DNA of 13,843 nt from the NCBI GenBank assembly GCA_031285115.1, contig JAITWU010000123.1:1-13843 (forward strand). The letters are read 5' to 3'. Below the pieces are notes generated by a model. It saw only the letters and a list, made by a program, of their open reading frames with translations, made no database searches and had not been told where the DNA came from. The translations under genes and the position numbers were made by a program. The DNA comes from Azonexus sp. (GTDB taxonomy: Bacteria; Pseudomonadota; Gammaproteobacteria; Burkholderiales; Rhodocyclaceae). Shown here one piece after another: positions 7,142 through 13,843 of this stretch. Every line of letters begins with the position of its first letter. The first letter of the stretch is position 1.

Positions 7142-8830
7142 TTAGTGGCTTGAAGCCGCCGCTGCGCCGACGCCGGTTTCCGAACGGATCAACTGGTCGG
7201 CATAGAGCGCGCGCTCCTTCTGCGCCTGTTCGCTGTTATCCATCAGGGAAACGAGCCAGATGACGATGAAGGCAGCCGACATCGAGAAGATCGACGGCGA
7301 AGCGTAGGGGAACCACGCGCTGCCCTTCGGATTGCCGAGAGCGGCTTCCCAGACGCCCGGCGAGACGATGGTGAGGCCGACCGAGAGGATCAGGCCGACC
7401 GTGCCGCCAGCGACCGCGCCGCGCGTCGTGCAGTTCTTCCACAACACCGACATGAAGAGCACCGGGAAGTTGGCCGAACAGGCGACCGAGAAGGCGAGCA
7501 TGACCATGAAGGCGACGTTCTGCTTTTCAAAGATGATACCGAGCAGCACGGCGACGATACCGAGGCCGATGGTCGTGATCTTGGAAACACGCAGTTCGGT
7601 CGCCGAATCAACATTGCCATGACGCCAGACCGAGGCGTACAGGTCGTGCGACACGGCGGAAGCGCCGGACAGCGTCAAACCCGCGACAACGGCGAGGATG
7701 GTGGCAAAAGCCACGGCTGAGATAAAGCCGAGGAACATATTGCCGCCAACGGCGTTGGCGAGGTGCACCGCCGCCATGTTGCCGCCGCCCTTCAAGCCTT
7801 TGGCGAGGTCGCCATCGACATAGTAGGAACCCGGGTCCTGCGTCAGCATGACGATGGCGCCAAAGCCGATGATGAAGGTCAGGATGTAGAAGTAACCGAT
7901 CCAGGTCGTCGCCCAGGCCACCGACTTGCGGGCTTCCTTGGCGTTCGGCACGGTGAAGAAGCGCATCAGGATGTGCGGCAGACCAGCGGTGCCGAACATC
8001 AGCGCGAGGCCAACCGAGAGCGCCGAAATCGGGTCTTTGATGAGACCGCCCGGCGCCATGATGTCATCGTGCTTGGCGTGCACTTCGACCGCCTTGGCGA
8101 ACAGCGCCTCCGGCGAGAAGCCAAACTGGAAAAGCACGGCCAGGGCCATGAAAGACGCGCCCGCCAGCAGCATGACCGCCTTGATGATCTGCACCCAGGT
8201 GGTGGCCGTCATGCCGCCGAACAGCACGTACATGAGCATGATGAGGCCGACCAGAATGACCGCGTACATGTACTCCAGACCGAACAGCACCTTGATGAGC
8301 TGACCGGCGCCGACCATCTGGGCGATCAGGTAGAAGGCGACGACGACCAGGGTGCCGGTCGCGGCAAAGCTGCGCAGCGGGCCTTGGGCGAAACGGTAGG
8401 AAGCAACGTCGGCAAAGGTGAATTTACCAAGGTTGCGCAGCCGCTCGGCCATCAGGAAGGTGATGACGGGCCAGCCGACCAGCCAGCCGATCGAGAAGAT
8501 CAGGCCGTCGAAGCCGCTGCCGAACACCAGACCGGAAATACCGAGGAAGGAAGCCGCCGACATATAGTCGCCAGCAATCGCCAGACCGTTCTGGAAGCCG
8601 GTGATGCCGCCGCCAGCGGTGTAGAAGTCGGCAGCCGTTTTGGTTTTGGCGGCGGCCCACTTGGTGATCCACAGGGTGACGGCGACGAAGATCACGAACA
8701 TGGTGATCGCAGTCCAGTTGGTCGCCTGCTGTTGCGTTTGACCAAGATCGCCGCCAGCGGCGGAAGCCAGACCGGCAGCGCCAGCCAGCGCGAGAGCGGC
8801 GGCTGCGTGGGAGAGTTTGATGGATTTCAT
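7142..8830 (-). CDS. actP: Cation/acetate symporter ActP
   Basis: This is a 562-aa sodium:solute symporter family permease that imports acetate, and probably glycolate or related short monocarboxylates, driven by a cation gradient. The N-terminus ([20 protein letters not shown]...) resembles the cleaved or signal-like leader of ActP proteins. It is followed by about 13 hydrophobic segments. The conserved stretch [20 protein letters not shown] at about 78-97 is characteristic of ActP, and the length is close to the usual 550. ATG 8830-8828 overlaps the yjcH stop in ATGA, with AAGGAGA upstream. A terminator follows the TAA stop at 7144-7142. The gene lies in a yjcH-actP operon. No acs gene is in view. 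Confidence 0.93.
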   Translation of the reverse strand: MKSIKLSHAAAALALAGAAGLASAAGGDLGQTQQQATNWTAITMFVIFVAVTLWITKWAAAKTKTAADFYTAGGGITGFQNGLAIAGDYMSAASFLGISGLVFGSGFDGLIFSIGWLVGWPVITFLMAERLRNLGKFTFADVASYRFAQGPLRSFAATGTLVVVAFYLIAQMVGAGQLIKVLFGLEYMYAVILVGLIMLMYVLFGGMTATTWVQIIKAVMLLAGASFMALAVLFQFGFSPEALFAKAVEVHAKHDDIMAPGGLIKDPISALSVGLALMFGTAGLPHILMRFFTVPNAKEARKSVAWATTWIGYFYILTFIIGFGAIVMLTQDPGSYYVDGDLAKGLKGGGNMAAVHLANAVGGNMFLGFISAVAFATILAVVAGLTLSGASAVSHDLYASVWRHGNVDSATELRVSKITTIGLGIVAVLLGIIFEKQNVAFMVMLAFSVACSANFPVLFMSVLWKNCTTRGAVAGGTVGLILSVGLTIVSPGVWEAALGNPKGSAWFPYASPSIFSMSAAFIVIWLVSLMDNSEQAQKERALYADQLIRSETGVGAAAASSH

Positions 8831-9138
8831 TGCTGGCTCTCCTTGACGATGACATCGGCTTCGGCATCGAACTCGGTGTTGGCCCGGCGAACGTAGACCC
8901 AGGTGAGAATGATGGTAAACAAGATGACGCCAAGCCCCATCGGAATACCGATCGAGGTGACGCCGCCTGCGCTGAGCTTGGTCGCCAGCAGGGCCTTGTC
9001 GAAGGCGATAAGCAAGATGTAGCCGTAGTAGGCAATCAGGATCAGGATGATCATAATGACCGAAAACGTGTTGCGCTTGCTGACGAGAGCCTGGAATTTC
9101 GGGTTCCCCCGAATCCGTTGATATATTTCCTGAGACAT
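8827..9138 (-). CDS. yjcH: DUF485 inner-membrane protein YjcH
   Basis: This is a 103-aa DUF485 protein, the usual upstream partner of ActP. Its function is not defined, but it is assumed to assist the permease. The family N-terminal pattern [15 protein letters not shown] is followed by two membrane segments, about 26-46 and 62-82, and a short charged tail. The frame extends 18 codons upstream to 9192. ATG 9138 is chosen because AAAGGAGG sits immediately in front and the family normally begins at this point. The stop overlaps the actP start by four bases. Confidence 0.92.
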   Translation of the reverse strand: MSQEIYQRIRGNPKFQALVSKRNTFSVIMIILILIAYYGYILLIAFDKALLATKLSAGGVTSIGIPMGLGVILFTIILTWVYVRRANTEFDAEADVIVKESQQ

Positions 9139-9248
9139 GTTTCCTCCTTTTGTTTTATGACTATAGGAACTGTTTGAATGACCGCATTTCAAGGTTTTGC
9201 ACGAAACGGGGTCAATCAGTCCCTGACTAAGTGTAAATTGGGGGCTGG
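9139..9248. promoter_or_regulatory. Divergent control region between yjcH-actP and the sensor kinase gene
   Basis: This gap must hold the promoters for both directions. On the minus strand TATAGT (9165-9160) is a plausible -10 box for yjcH. The best upstream TTGAAA (9192-9187) is 21 bases away, too far for a good sigma-70 promoter. A short inverted repeat AGTC-CCT-GACT lies at 9218-9228. No sigma-54 GG-N10-GC site was found. Exact promoters are not assigned. Confidence 0.45.
9143..9150 (-). promoter_or_regulatory. Strong ribosome binding site of yjcH
   Basis: On the minus strand AAAGGAGG lies four bases before ATG 9138. It is the strongest Shine-Dalgarno I noticed in the window. It decides the yjcH start against the longer frame opening at 9192. 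Confidence 0.85.
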
Positions 9249-10757
9249 ATGGGACGCACTAGGAGCGCCCCTAGGTTGTCGCTTTGTGAGAATTTGCCCC
9301 TGATGTCCCGGAAAACCCGCCCCATTGTTGATTATGCGCTGCCCGGATTGTGGCTCGACCGCCTTGGGCGGCGAGGCAGTCTGTTGCTGGCCGGGACGCT
9401 GATGCTGCTGATCGGCCTCATTGATTGCCGCAGCGATTTCACCCTGCGCCTGTCGGCGCTTTATCTGCTGCCGGTCGCCATTGCCGCCTGGACGGACGGG
9501 CGGCGCGGCGGCGTGGCGGCGGCGGCAATCGCCAGCCTGCTCTGGCTCACCGGTTTCAATCTCGGCGATTTCGCCGGTCGCGACGCCGTCTATCTTCTCG
9601 AAGCATCGGGAACGCTCGGCAGTTTCGCCCTCGTCGTCTGGCTGGTCGTCCGTTTGCGCCGCGCCCTCAGTCAGGCCGAAGACCGCTTCGTGCGGATGCT
9701 CGAAGGCGTCGGCGCGGCGGTCTATGTCGTCGATGAGGAGCGTCAGCGTCTGCTCTACGCCAATCCTGAAATGGAGCGCATCGACAGCCGTCTGAGCGAA
9801 ATCGGGCCGCGCGTTTTTGAGGAGCAGTTCGCCAGCGAGCCGACCGGCGGCGATGTCAGCCAGCCAGCTTCCGGCCTTGCCTCCAACCCCCTGCGGCACA
9901 GCGCCACCGGACGCTGGTATCGCCTGCTCGAAGGCGTCATCCCGTGGGGCAAGCGGCGTCATGTCAAACTCAAGGTCCTGAACGACGTCACCGAACAGAA
10001 AAGTGCCCAGATGCTGCGCGAGCAGCGGCGGGAGTCGGTGCATCAGGCGAGCCGCGTCAGCGCCCTGGCGGAAATCGCCTCGACGCTGGCGCACGAAATC
10101 AACCAGCCGCTGATGGTCATCGCCACCTATACCGACGCCTGTCAGCGCCTGTTGCAAACGCCGGAAGTCGACCGCGAGGAAATCATCACCGTGCTTGGCC
10201 GTTGCCATGACCAGGCGATGCGCGCCTCGTCGATCATCGAACGGCTGCGCGAATTCATCCGCCAGCGCCAGCATCAACCGGCGCTCTGGCCGGTTCTGGC
10301 GCTGGTGGCGGAGGTTCTCGATGTCTGCCGCCCGCTGCTCGAAGAAGTGCGGGTTGGCGTCGATAGCAGCCAGGTCGATGGCGCGCTGGTGATTGTTGGC
10401 GACCGCGTCTTGCTGGTGCAATTGCTGGTCAATCTGATCCGCAACGCCATCGACGCCATGCGCGCCGTGCCGGAAAACCAGCGGCGGCTGACCATCGCGG
10501 CGACCAGGGAGACTGATGTCAACGTGCTCATCTCGGTCGCCGACCGTGGCAGCGGTTTGTCAATCGAGGATACCGAAACCTTGTTCAAGCCTTTTTACAC
10601 CACCAAGGGCGAAGGGCTGGGCCTTGGTCTCGCCATCTGCCGCTCGATTGCCGAAAGCCACAAGGGACGCTTGTGGGCGAGCGGCAATGCCGAGGGCGGC
10701 GCGACCTTCTACCTGACCATTCCCGCTGATACGTCTGCTGAGGCTGCCGCCGCATGA
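9249..10757 (+). CDS. Membrane-bound PAS sensor histidine kinase
   Basis: This is a 502-aa sensor kinase that autophosphorylates and passes phosphate to the downstream regulator. Four hydrophobic segments (about 43-60, 69-82, 88-105, 115-136) form the membrane input region. A PAS-like stretch follows at about 144-250 (FVRMLEGVGAAVYVVDEERQRLLYANPEM). The HisKA H-box is AHEINQPL with His282. The HATPase_c domain has the N box LIRNAIDAM (Asn399), DRGSGLS at 432-438, FKPFYTTK at 446-453 and GEGLGLGLAI at 454-463. It resembles the FixL/DctB class. The start is uncertain: ATG 9249 has a GGGGG run four bases upstream, while ATG 9303 (MSRKTRP) would free the CTAGG palindrome from coding. It overlaps the regulator gene by four bases (ATGA). 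Being divergent from yjcH-actP suggests it senses or controls carboxylate uptake; that is inference. Confidence 0.88.
   Translation: MGRTRSAPRLSLCENLPLMSRKTRPIVDYALPGLWLDRLGRRGSLLLAGTLMLLIGLIDCRSDFTLRLSALYLLPVAIAAWTDGRRGGVAAAAIASLLWLTGFNLGDFAGRDAVYLLEASGTLGSFALVVWLVVRLRRALSQAEDRFVRMLEGVGAAVYVVDEERQRLLYANPEMERIDSRLSEIGPRVFEEQFASEPTGGDVSQPASGLASNPLRHSATGRWYRLLEGVIPWGKRRHVKLKVLNDVTEQKSAQMLREQRRESVHQASRVSALAEIASTLAHEINQPLMVIATYTDACQRLLQTPEVDREEIITVLGRCHDQAMRASSIIERLREFIRQRQHQPALWPVLALVAEVLDVCRPLLEEVRVGVDSSQVDGALVIVGDRVLLVQLLVNLIRNAIDAMRAVPENQRRLTIAATRETDVNVLISVADRGSGLSIEDTETLFKPFYTTKGEGLGLGLAICRSIAESHKGRLWASGNAEGGATFYLTIPADTSAEAAAA
9259..9274. promoter_or_regulatory. CTAGG-N6-CCTAG palindrome near the sensor kinase start
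   Basis: The perfect 5-base arms CTAGG (9259-9263) and CCTAG (9270-9274) are separated by six bases. CTAG is usually rare in GC-rich proteobacterial DNA, so two copies this close stand out. It could be a regulator site if the kinase gene starts at 9303. If it starts at 9249 the site is inside the coding region. Confidence 0.3.
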
Positions 10758-11371
10758 ATGCTTCGACCGTTCCCTCGCAAGTCGTCTATATCATCGACGA
10801 CGATGCCGACATCCGCGACGCTCTGGCGCTTTTGATGCGCTCGGCGGGATTGTCGGCGGCCTCCTTTCCCTCGGCCCGCGATTTTCTTGCCCGCGTCACG
10901 CCCCGCGATTCGGGCTGCGTGGTTCTCGACATCCGGATGCCGGGCATGAGCGGCATCGAGTTGCAGGCCGAAATGCACAAGCGGCGCATCGAATTGCCGA
11001 TCATTTTCCTCACCGGCCACGGCGATGTGCCGCTAGCCGTCAAGGCGATGAAAGCCGGGGCCACCGATTTCATCCAGAAACCGCTGGAAGAGCATCGTCT
11101 GGTCATGGTCGTGACCCAGGCGTTGAAAGATGACGCCGCCCGGCCGCGCGGCGAGGGACAAAGCGACAGCCCGGCTGATCGTTTGTCCGGCCTCTCCCGG
11201 CGGGAACGGGAAGTGTTGCAGGAAATGGTGCTCGGTCGACAAAGCCGGGAAATCGCCGAAACGCTCTCGATCAGCATCAAAACGGTCGAATTCCACCGCG
11301 CCAATATCCGCGAAAAACTGGGCGCGACCAATCTGGCGGATTTATTCCGCCTGGTGTTCAAGGCGGAATAA
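10754..11371 (+). CDS. FixJ/LuxR-type response regulator
   Basis: This is a 205-aa two-domain transcription regulator. The receiver domain (about 9-125) has the acidic pocket Asp15-Asp16, phospho-acceptor Asp59 in VVLDIRMPGMSG, Thr87 (LTGHGD) and Lys109 (QKP). The C-terminal LuxR/GerE helix-turn-helix (about 147-203) contains LSRREREVLQEMVLG and the recognition region SIKTVEFHRANIREKLG. This architecture matches the FixJ/TtrR/DctR group, which pair with PAS sensor kinases. The start overlaps the kinase stop in ATGA, so the pair is co-translated. The likely target is the divergent yjcH-actP promoter, by position only. A heptad-array palindrome starts three bases after the TAA and may end the transcript. 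Confidence 0.92.
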   Translation: MNASTVPSQVVYIIDDDADIRDALALLMRSAGLSAASFPSARDFLARVTPRDSGCVVLDIRMPGMSGIELQAEMHKRRIELPIIFLTGHGDVPLAVKAMKAGATDFIQKPLEEHRLVMVVTQALKDDAARPRGEGQSDSPADRLSGLSRREREVLQEMVLGRQSREIAETLSISIKTVEFHRANIREKLGATNLADLFRLVFKAE

Positions 11372-11373
11372 AT

Positions 11374-11468
11374 CAGGGGACAGGTTTCAGGGTACAGGGT
11401 TCAGTCATTCATGCGCGCCGAAGGCGCGGAAACTGGACTGAAACCTGTCCCCTGTAACCTGCATCCTG
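11374..11468. repeat. Heptad-array palindrome, copy 2 (inverted relative to copy 1)
   Basis: CAG(G)NNN heptads start at 11374, 11381, 11388, 11395 and 11402. CCTGNNN heptads start at 11444, 11451, 11458 and 11465. All are at exact 7-base spacing. They flank the GC hairpin CGCGCC-GAA-GGCGCG at 11414-11428. The 17-base arms 11374-11390 and 11438-11454 are perfect inverted repeats. The hairpin core plus one arm (11411-11454) is identical, on the opposite strand, to 383-426. The element fills the gap between the convergent regulator gene and the small gene at 11474-11713. Confidence 0.82.
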
Positions 11469-11473
11469 TTGCG

Positions 11474-11713
11474 TTATTTCAGCTTGCCGCGCACGACCTT
11501 GACCCGTTCCGGGGCTTTGATCGTCATCTGGCCGCCGCCGCCGGTCAGGTTGCCGCAAGGGCAGGCGGCTTTGATGTGGGGGACGGAATTGACGATCACC
11601 GAGCAATCGAGGCACTCGTAATAAAGGTCGCCGCCGGAGGGCAGCGCCGCCGGGTCGGGTTTCGGCTCCACCGGGTAAAAATTGTAGATTTTGCGCAGGT
11701 CGATATTCAGCAT
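11474..11713 (-). CDS. Small cysteine-containing protein, possible zinc ribbon, function unknown
   Basis: This is a 79-aa protein I do not recognise. It contains ECLDC (Cys34, Cys37) and CPCG (Cys51, Cys53), a CxxC...CxC arrangement that could bind one zinc ion. The centre has a Gly-rich GGGGQ stretch and the C-terminus is basic (ERVKVVRGKLK). There is no signal peptide or membrane segment, so it is probably cytoplasmic. ATG 11713 is preceded on its strand by GAGACAAAAC, giving a weak GAGA site. It lies 45 bases downstream of hemY in the same direction, so it may be the last gene of the hem operon. That the frame is real is supported by normal codon use, the ordered cysteines and tight packing against hemY. 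A database match was not possible. Confidence 0.65.
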   Translation of the reverse strand: MLNIDLRKIYNFYPVEPKPDPAALPSGGDLYYECLDCSVIVNSVPHIKAACPCGNLTGGGGQMTIKAPERVKVVRGKLK

Positions 11714-11758
11714 GTTTTGTCTCGTCTCGGTTTCGTTTCTGGTTTGGTCAAATCGCTC

Positions 11759-12943
11759 TCAGGCCGCGTCGAGCAGGGCGCTCGCCCGGTACTGCCGGTT
11801 GGCTTCGTCATGGCGTTCGAGCTGGTCGAACAACTGGGCGAGTTCGAGATGCGCTGGCTGCGTCGGCGCGACGGCCAGCGAGGCTTCGAGGTAACTTTGC
11901 GCTTTGCCCCACAGGCGCTGGCGGCGGCACATGCGGCCCAGGGCCAGGAGCAGCCGGGCGTCAGCCGGGTATTCCTTGAGCCAGGCTTCGGCGCGGCCAA
12001 TGCGTTGCAGCGGCTCGCCGCCGGTGAGACGGCTATAGAGAATGAGCAAATCGCCCAGCCATTCGTCATGACCGGCGGCGTCAAAAGCCGCTTCGATCAA
12101 TTTTTGCGCTTCGCCCTCGGCCTTGCCTGCCAGCAGCGCCTGCGCCGCCGCCAGCACGACGCGCTGACTGCGCTCGTCGGCTGGCAGCGCCCGCAGATAA
12201 ACGGTCAATTCGGCAATGTCGTCGGCCAGCCGGGCGATGTTGCCGAGGTGGGCCTGAATCCGGGTTTCGCGCACGATCTGCGGCGGCAGCGCGGCGCGTT
12301 TGGCGAGTTGGCGGGTCAGCCGGAGAACGCCGTCCCAGTCGCCGATGCCTTGCCGCGAGCGCAATTCCAGACGCAAGGCGGCGATATGCCGCCCCTGTTG
12401 TTCCTGAAGTTTGGCCAGCGCCTGGAGCGCCTCATTGAAACGCCGCGCTTCGTTCAGCATTTCGGCTTCCAGCATGAGCGTCGCCGCTTCCGTGCGCGGG
12501 TCGCTGGCTTTGGCCTTGTCCAGCCATTCCTGCTGCTTTTCCGGCTCGCGCATACGCTGGGCGGCGCGGGCGGCGATGAGCGCCGAAAGGCCGCAGGCGG
12601 CTTCGGCGTCGTGCGCCTCGCGGGCTTTTTTCAGGGCCTGGCCGAAGCGGCCTTCAAAGAGCAGACGGACGGCGTCCTCGAACATCTGCACGGCTTTTTC
12701 CCGATGCCGTCTGGCCCGGAAATGCCGCGCCCGCTCCGGCAGGCTGAAGACGAGGGAAAGCGCGCGCAGAACGCCGTAAGCGAGGAGAAAAAGGAGCGCC
12801 AGGGCGATGACGAAGGTATTGAGCGAGATTTCGTAGCGCACGTTGGGCAGCACGAAAAGGAGGTAGCCGTCATTCATCCGGGCGCCGATGGCGACCGCCG
12901 CCGCCGCCGCGAACAAGGCGAGGAGCCAGAACAGCCCTCTCAC
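11759..12943 (-). CDS. hemY: HemY, TPR-containing inner-membrane haem biosynthesis-associated protein
   Basis: This is a 394-aa protein of the proteobacterial HemY family, which sits with hemC, hemD and hemX and is linked to haem or tetrapyrrole metabolism; its exact role is unsettled. It should not be confused with the protoporphyrinogen oxidase also called HemY in Gram-positives. Two N-terminal membrane helices (about 4-21 and 43-66) flank NDGYLLFVLPNVRYEISLNTF, the typical HemY_N pattern. The rest is helical and TPR-like, for example AEAWLKEYPADARLLLALGRMC and AKLQEQQGRHIAALRLELRSRQG. The start is GTG (12943-12941), overlapping the hemX stop in GTGA, so translation is coupled. The stop is TGA at 11761-11759. 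Confidence 0.9.
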   Translation of the reverse strand: MRGLFWLLALFAAAAAVAIGARMNDGYLLFVLPNVRYEISLNTFVIALALLFLLAYGVLRALSLVFSLPERARHFRARRHREKAVQMFEDAVRLLFEGRFGQALKKAREAHDAEAACGLSALIAARAAQRMREPEKQQEWLDKAKASDPRTEAATLMLEAEMLNEARRFNEALQALAKLQEQQGRHIAALRLELRSRQGIGDWDGVLRLTRQLAKRAALPPQIVRETRIQAHLGNIARLADDIAELTVYLRALPADERSQRVVLAAAQALLAGKAEGEAQKLIEAAFDAAGHDEWLGDLLILYSRLTGGEPLQRIGRAEAWLKEYPADARLLLALGRMCRRQRLWGKAQSYLEASLAVAPTQPAHLELAQLFDQLERHDEANRQYRASALLDAA

Positions 12944-13843
12944 CGCGCCGCCCTCGTGGCCTCTTGTTCGCGGCGCAGTTTAGCCAGCGCCGCGAGGCTG
13001 TTGCTCAGATCGGGCGCTTTGCCGCTGGCCGCTGGCAGGCTCAATGGCTGCAACTGGCCGAGCATTTCCTGCACCGCCGGATCGTTGGCGGCAAAAAAGC
13101 GTTGCAGCCAGTCGGTCGCCGCTTTCAGGTCGCTGCGCAAAGTCGCCTGGTCGCGGGCATGGAGCGCGAGGCGGGCGTCGAGGAGCCGCAGTTTGAGATT
13201 TTCCCGCAAAAAGAAAATCTGCTCCGGCGCGAGCAGGGGCGGTTCTTCACGATCCATGCGCTGACTGCGGACGAGGCCGCGCAATTGGCGCCAGACATCG
13301 GCGGCGGCCAGACGCCACCACGCGGTTTCGGCGGCAGCGGGTTCCGCAGTTGCCTCCGGATTGGCCGCCGGGCGGGCCGCTTCGCCGAGCGGCAGCTTGT
13401 CGACGCGGCTGATGGCTTCTTCCAGCGTGCGGTTGGCGCTGGCGATGTCGAATTGCGGCTGCCCTTTGAGGCGGCTGAGATCTTTGGCGATGGCGGCGCG
13501 CAGCGGCTGGTAACGCGCCGGGTCGAGGCCAGCCAGACGCGCCTCGGCGGTTTGCAGGGCGAGCGTCGCGGCGCTCACATTGGCGGCCAGTTGCAACTGC
13601 TGCGCGCCTAGGGTCAGCGCCAGTTCGACTTCGCGCAGGGCGGTTTCTTCGTTGTTGATGGCGAGGTTGTCGACCGTCGCCCGCAAGGTTTCACTTTGGC
13701 TGGCGGCTTCGCTCTGGCGGCTTTCGAGGGCGGTGAGTCTGGTTTGCAGGCTTTGCAGTTGCGCTTGCAGTTGCGTCTGTAACTGGCTGCGCTCGGCGTC
13801 AGCAAGGCGCTGATTTGCTTCGTTTTTCCGGTCGATTTCCTGC
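12940..13843 (-). CDS. hemX: HemX-type uroporphyrinogen-III C-methyltransferase-like protein (N-terminus off window)
   Basis: The frame is open to the last base of the window, so the N-terminus, expected to carry a membrane helix, is missing. About 301 residues are visible. The first 50 or so form a Gln-rich coiled coil with many LQ/QLQ steps (QRLADAERSQLQTQLQAQLQ). The HemX domain follows, with typical segments such as AINNEETALREVELALTLGAQQLQLA, AIAKDLSRLKGQPQFDI and LRENLKLRLLDARLALHARD. HemX is an inner-membrane protein encoded with hemCD and hemY. Despite its common name it lacks the SAM-methyltransferase motifs of CysG or CobA, and its role is not established. Codon TTG at 13686 is an internal Leu, not the start. 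The stop overlaps the hemY GTG start by four bases. Confidence 0.87.
   Translation of the reverse strand, partial: QEIDRKNEANQRLADAERSQLQTQLQAQLQSLQTRLTALESRQSEAASQSETLRATVDNLAINNEETALREVELALTLGAQQLQLAANVSAATLALQTAEARLAGLDPARYQPLRAAIAKDLSRLKGQPQFDIASANRTLEEAISRVDKLPLGEAARPAANPEATAEPAAAETAWWRLAAADVWRQLRGLVRSQRMDREEPPLLAPEQIFFLRENLKLRLLDARLALHARDQATLRSDLKAATDWLQRFFAANDPAVQEMLGQLQPLSLPAASGKAPDLSNSLAALAKLRREQEATRAAR

Noticed and set aside
9139..9300. Sigma-54 promoter for actP or the kinase gene
   Set aside because: No GG-N10-GC arrangement with the usual TGGCAC/TTGC context was found on either strand.
9216..10421. 401-codon open frame on the - strand
   Set aside because: It is antisense to the histidine kinase, has a Gln/Arg/Asp-rich unstructured product, and would cover the divergent control region.
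11411..13264. 617-codon open frame on the + strand
   Set aside because: It is antisense to hemY, the small gene and hemX and starts inside the heptad repeat. Composition and lack of motifs mark it as a shadow.

Overview
The window is GC-rich chromosomal DNA from a betaproteobacterium, most likely of the Rhodocyclaceae/Rhodocyclales type. That placement is inferred from codon use, protein style and gene content (yjcH-actP, ubiB, hemXY, HD-GYP) and was not tested by a search. It is densely coded. No phage, plasmid, tRNA, rRNA or CRISPR features were seen.

Layout. Positions 1-366 (+) hold the C-terminal end of an HD-GYP cyclic-di-GMP phosphodiesterase. Positions 369-548 are entirely repeats: a heptad-array palindrome followed by a GTAGG...CCTAC inverted repeat. 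Positions 599-1867 (+) encode an RhlE-type DEAD-box RNA helicase. It converges on a SWIM/SNF2 helicase gene (2190-5468, -), and the gap between them is filled by a 255-bp near-perfect palindrome that looks like a Correia-type MITE. The SNF2 gene is translationally coupled downstream of ubiB (5468-6988, -). A clear intrinsic terminator at about 7090-7122 closes the upstream yjcH-actP acetate-uptake operon (7142-9138, -). Divergent from it is a sensor kinase/FixJ-type response regulator pair (9249-11371, +) with overlapping genes. A second, inverted copy of the heptad-array palindrome follows the regulator gene. The window closes with a 79-aa cysteine-bearing protein, hemY and a partial hemX, all on the minus strand.

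How the genes work together. YjcH and ActP import acetate and other short monocarboxylates. The divergent two-component system is the obvious candidate regulator of that uptake, by position only. UbiB serves ubiquinone biosynthesis. HemX and HemY are the accessory pair usually found with hemC and hemD. The two helicases are unrelated to each other, one acting on RNA and one being a DNA translocase.

No wholly new protein system is apparent. The least ordinary content is the non-coding DNA: three distinct palindromic repeat families at four sites, all between genes. One family is built from arrays of CAGGNNN heptads mirrored around a GC hairpin and occurs twice in opposite orientation about 11 kb apart.
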